Part shown: positions 61,166-64,000 of the stretch, piece by piece
How the letters are laid out: each line of letters starts with the position of its first letter
Position numbering within the stretch: position 1 is the first letter of the stretch
DNA from: an uncultured Steroidobacter sp.
Lineage (GTDB): Bacteria > Pseudomonadota > Gammaproteobacteria > Steroidobacterales > Steroidobacteraceae
Direction of reading: 5' to 3'
Assembly: GCA_946478975.1 (NCBI GenBank)
Contig: CAMLEO010000003.1
Span: 6,105-70,104, forward strand
Length of the DNA stretch: 64,000 bases
Position numbers and translations under genes: made by a program
The notes under the pieces: model-generated
What the model was told of the DNA's origin: nothing
The model's input: the letters and a program-made list of their open reading frames with translations, nothing else
Database searches by the model: none

Positions 61166-62794
61166 ATGCCAAGCGATTTGACGACCGAGCGCAAACTGAT
61201 CGCCGGACGATGGGTCCGATGGAATGCCGAACGAGCAGCGCAAGCGTATGCACGCGGCCTGTGGGTTCGCGAAACATTGGCAGACGCGCTCAAACGAGCG
61301 GCCGCACAGACTCCCGATCGAGTCGTCGTCGTCGACGGCCAGCAGCGCATCGACTGCAAAACGCTGCACGCGCAGGCTACGACGCTCGCTCATGCAATGC
61401 TGGCTCGGGCGCCGAGCGGCAGCGTGGTTTCATTCATGCTGCCAAACTGGCACGAAGCTGCCGTGATCTATCTGGCGGCCACGCTCGCCGGCATGGTCGT
61501 GAATCCCATCCTGCCTTCACTGCGAGATCGCGAGCTGCAGTTCCTGCTCAAAGATGTCGGCTGCCGTCTGATCTTCGTGCCGATGACGTATCGCAATCAC
61601 GAGTATGCGGCGATGCTGAGCCGCGTCGTCGCTCAGCTTGATACGCCGCCCGATGTCGTGGTCGTGCGCGGCGATCCGGGCATTCACATCACCTACGACT
61701 CGCTGTTTCGAACGCGCACGACGCAACTTCCTGCGCTCGATCCCGATGCTGTGCGAATGATCCTCTATACGTCCGGCACCACCGGCCGGCCGAAGGGCGT
61801 GATGCATACTCACAACTCGCTGCACGCGTTGCTTCGGCAGGTGCGCGAGCATTGGTTGATCGAGCGCGGCGACAAGTTTCTCGTGGCCTCGCCCATCGGT
61901 CACATCGGCGGCTCGATCTATACGTTCGAAGGTCCGCTGCTGTTGGGAACGACTGCAGTGTTGATGGACCGTTGGGATGCCGACGATGCTGTGCGGCTGA
62001 TGAATCAGGAAGATTGCACGCACATGGCCGGGGCCACACCTTTCCTCGAACATATGCTCGCAGCTGCGAAGCGCGCGGATTCGCGTGTGTCGAGTTTGAA
62101 AGTGTTCATTTGTGGTGGCGCTTCGGTGCCGCCCTCCTTGATACAAGATGCGGCATCGTATTTTGAGCGCGCCGTCGTGTCGCGTGTGTACGGCTCGACC
62201 GAAGTTCCAATCACGACCGTCGGCGTCATCGATCGCAACGACGTTGCGCACGCGGCGAACACCGATGGGCGCGCCGGCTTCGCCGAAATCAAACTGATCG
62301 ATCACACGTCGGCGCCGTCGGGTGAAGGTGAGATTCACGCGCGCGGCCCGCAGATGCTCGTCGGGTACTTGCATCCGGAAGATGACGACGACGCCTTCGA
62401 TGCGGAAGGTTACTTTCGCACCGGCGATCTCGGACGCTGGGTCGATGAGAGTTCCCTGGTGGTGACCGGGCGCGCCAAGGACATCATCATTCGCAACGGC
62501 GAGAACATTTCTCCGAAGGAAGTGGAAGACATCCTCGCCGCTCATCCGCAGATCGCCGAGGTGTCGATTGTGGGGCTTCCCGATGCACGCACTGGCGAAC
62601 GTGCCTGTGCCGTTGTCGTTCCCAAGCAATTGCCGGGGCCGACGCTCGCCAGCCTCAGCGAGTTTCTCGATGGCCTGCGCGTTGCCCGGTTCAAGTTCCC
62701 GGAACAGGTGGTGCTGTGGGATGCATTGCCCAAGAACGATGCGGGCAAAGTGTTGAAACATCAGATTCGCGCGACGCTGACGAGGAGCGGCTGA
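61166..62794 (+). CDS. Acyl-CoA synthetase (AMP-dependent, ANL superfamily)
   Basis: 542 residues. TSGTTGRPKGVMHTH is the canonical phosphate loop, VYGSTEVPITTVG the A5 motif, VTGRAKDIIIRNGENISP the hinge, and the catalytic Lys lies in NDAGKVLKHQ. Prefers a carboxylic acid of unknown size; the family branch is like cyclohexanecarboxylate- or steroid-acid-CoA ligases. I start at MPSDLTTERK rather than the TTG eight codons upstream. Divergent from the short acyl-CoA dehydrogenase across 155 bp that lacks the regulon operator. Confidence 0.92.
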   Translation: MPSDLTTERKLIAGRWVRWNAERAAQAYARGLWVRETLADALKRAAAQTPDRVVVVDGQQRIDCKTLHAQATTLAHAMLARAPSGSVVSFMLPNWHEAAVIYLAATLAGMVVNPILPSLRDRELQFLLKDVGCRLIFVPMTYRNHEYAAMLSRVVAQLDTPPDVVVVRGDPGIHITYDSLFRTRTTQLPALDPDAVRMILYTSGTTGRPKGVMHTHNSLHALLRQVREHWLIERGDKFLVASPIGHIGGSIYTFEGPLLLGTTAVLMDRWDADDAVRLMNQEDCTHMAGATPFLEHMLAAAKRADSRVSSLKVFICGGASVPPSLIQDAASYFERAVVSRVYGSTEVPITTVGVIDRNDVAHAANTDGRAGFAEIKLIDHTSAPSGEGEIHARGPQMLVGYLHPEDDDDAFDAEGYFRTGDLGRWVDESSLVVTGRAKDIIIRNGENISPKEVEDILAAHPQIAEVSIVGLPDARTGERACAVVVPKQLPGPTLASLSEFLDGLRVARFKFPEQVVLWDALPKNDAGKVLKHQIRATLTRSG

Positions 62795-62798
62795 ACTG

Positions 62799-63923
62799 AT
62801 GGATGCGATCAATGTTTTTCGCCGCGAGGCGCGTGCGTGGCTGGAAGCGAACGCGCCCCGCGAGCCTTCGCCGGAGGATGGGCCTGAGTCGCGCGACTAC
62901 GTGCTCGCGTGGCAGCGTAAACAAGCCCAGGCCGGCTGGGCCGGCATCGCGTGGCCCAAGGAGGTGGGCGGGCGCGGCTGGTCGGTGCTGGAGCAGATTG
63001 TTTGGTTCGAAGAATACGCTCGCGCCAAGGCGCCCTCGCCGCTCAATGCGTCGTTCGTTGGGCTCAATCATGCCGGGCCGACGTTGATTGCGTGCGGCAC
63101 GCCGGAGCAGAAGGCATTTCATTTGCCGAAGATTCTGGCGGGCGAGGTGATCTGGTGCCAGGGGTTCTCGGAGCCGGGCGCCGGGTCGGATCTTGCTAAC
63201 TTGAGGACGCGAGGGCGAGTCGAAGGCGATGAGTTGGTGATCGATGGTCACAAGATCTGGTCGAGCTTCGCCGACATCGCCGACTGGCAGGAGCTGCTGA
63301 TTCGCACTGATCCTGGTGCTCGCACTTCAGCGGCGCTGACTTGGGTGATCTGCCCGATGAATCTGCCCGGCATCACCGTGAGGCCGATTCGAACCATGGC
63401 CGGGCCGAGGAAATATTGCGAAGTTTTCTATGACTCGGTGCGCGTGCCTTTAGCAAATGTCGTTGGCGGTTTGAACAATGGTTGGGCCACGGCGATGTCC
63501 ACGCTGAGCTTCGAGCGAGGCACGGCGGGGCTTGCGTTATTGATCGGGCTGACGATCAAGGTGGAAGAGCTGCTGTCCGCCTGCCCTGCTCATCGAGTTG
63601 AGTTGCGGCTGCGCCTCGCTCGCTTGAGAGCGGAGGGACAGTCCATTCGAGCGATGACTTATCGCTTCGCGCTCGATTCGGAGAACAGCGTGCCCGATGC
63701 CAGCGGGTCGATGATCCGTTTGGCGTTCGCCGAGTTTTCTCAGCGCGTGACTGCGGCGGCGATCGATTTATATGGCATCGATGCGCCTGAGGTTGTTGGG
63801 ATGCATGGATGGGGTCACGACTATCTGGACGCGTTCTCTGAAACGATTGCCGGCGGAACGGCCGAGATTCAGAGGAACATCATTGGTGAACGGGTGCTTG
63901 GGTTGCCCAAGGGGCCCAGATAA
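62799..63923 (+). CDS. Acyl-CoA dehydrogenase (alpha-subunit-like)
   Basis: 374 residues. FAD/substrate segments: CQGFSEPGAGSDLANLRTRG, KIWSSFADIADWQEL, LSFERGT with the probable catalytic Glu, and the terminal AGGTAEIQRNIIGERVLGLPK. In alpha2beta2 steroid-type enzymes the catalytic base sits in just such an internal position. It follows the synthetase by 4 bp. The next 77 bases to the window end show no coding sign. Confidence 0.93.
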   Translation: MDAINVFRREARAWLEANAPREPSPEDGPESRDYVLAWQRKQAQAGWAGIAWPKEVGGRGWSVLEQIVWFEEYARAKAPSPLNASFVGLNHAGPTLIACGTPEQKAFHLPKILAGEVIWCQGFSEPGAGSDLANLRTRGRVEGDELVIDGHKIWSSFADIADWQELLIRTDPGARTSAALTWVICPMNLPGITVRPIRTMAGPRKYCEVFYDSVRVPLANVVGGLNNGWATAMSTLSFERGTAGLALLIGLTIKVEELLSACPAHRVELRLRLARLRAEGQSIRAMTYRFALDSENSVPDASGSMIRLAFAEFSQRVTAAAIDLYGIDAPEVVGMHGWGHDYLDAFSETIAGGTAEIQRNIIGERVLGLPKGPR

Positions 63924-64000
63924 GAGCTAAGAGGCCTCGGTGGCCGGCGAAGGCTGGTGGGTCCTATGTTCCTCCGGCGCCGCGCACCGCCCTTGTCCAC

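Overview
This 64 kb window is a GC-rich stretch from a proteobacterium. A 790-residue TonB-dependent receptor, a CysD plus fused CysN-CysC pair and Gram-negative style operons packed with ATGA overlaps all point that way. Order-level placement (Steroidobacter/Nevskiales-like gammaproteobacterium or a sphingomonad) is a guess. It carries no rRNA, tRNA, CRISPR array, insertion sequence or phage gene that I can see. Almost every gene is catabolic: 11 short-chain dehydrogenases (SDRs), 3 aldehyde dehydrogenases, 4 oxygenases (Rieske, Baeyer-Villiger, TauD-type, P450) with their redox partners, 3 acyl-CoA dehydrogenases (one a tandem fusion), 2 acyl-CoA synthetases, 2 family III CoA-transferases, 2 crotonase-fold enzymes, 1 thiolase and 1 thiolase-like protein.

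Layout. 1-6150 (minus): Baeyer-Villiger monooxygenase, Rieske oxygenase, ThDP enzyme and aldehyde dehydrogenase (cut by the window edge). 6334-12507: an NTF2-fold protein (plus), then a minus operon of three SDRs, a ferredoxin reductase, a TauD-type dioxygenase and an MFS carrier. 12610-13645: [2Fe-2S] ferredoxin plus a TetR regulator. 13756-18604 (minus): a 2-oxoacid dehydrogenase complex with a split E2, plus a methylmalonate-semialdehyde dehydrogenase. 18732-22969 (minus): MarR, thiolase, small secreted protein, Gfo/Idh oxidoreductase, SDR. 23097-30363 (plus): CoA-transferases, acyl-CoA synthetase, amidohydrolase, ketosteroid-dehydrogenase-like flavoprotein. 30360-34244 (minus): enoyl-CoA hydratase, SDR, sulfotransferase-family protein, AraC regulator. 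34492-40368 (plus): sulfate activation (cysD, cysNC), SDR, alcohol dehydrogenase and an alkylsulfatase-like metallo-beta-lactamase protein. 40410-46395 (minus): 3Fe-4S ferredoxin, SDR, P450, DUF35 protein, cysteine-less thiolase, DUF2889 protein and amidohydrolase, ending at a clear terminator. 46572-49567 (plus): dimeric-barrel protein, SDR, aldehyde dehydrogenase. 49575-55093 (minus): enoyl-CoA hydratase, fused acyl-CoA dehydrogenase, TonB receptor. 55471-63923: SDR, NTF2-fold protein, hydrolase, MFS carrier, then SDR plus acyl-CoA dehydrogenase facing an acyl-CoA synthetase plus acyl-CoA dehydrogenase.

The most striking signal is not a gene. The same inverted repeat (AACA-N4-TGTT core, usually within AGTCAAC...GTTGATTA) recurs about ten times, almost always in front of a transcription unit. 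In six promoters its downstream arm supplies the -35 hexamer, with a -10 exactly 17 bp further on. The unlinked operons therefore look like one regulon, probably repressed by the TetR protein at 12610-13314, whose own operon carries one of the best copies.

Working together, the genes would import a hydrophobic substrate (TonB receptor, MFS carriers), hydroxylate and Baeyer-Villiger oxidise it, activate acids as CoA esters and shorten them by beta-oxidation and a retro-aldol (thiolase-like/DUF35) step, finishing through 2-oxoacid and semialdehyde dehydrogenases. The fused and two-subunit style acyl-CoA dehydrogenases, the ketosteroid-dehydrogenase-like protein and the DUF35/thiolase pair suggest a steroid-like or other polycyclic/branched isoprenoid substrate. 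The ring-cleavage genes of the classical seco-steroid pathway are absent from this window, so the substrate remains open.
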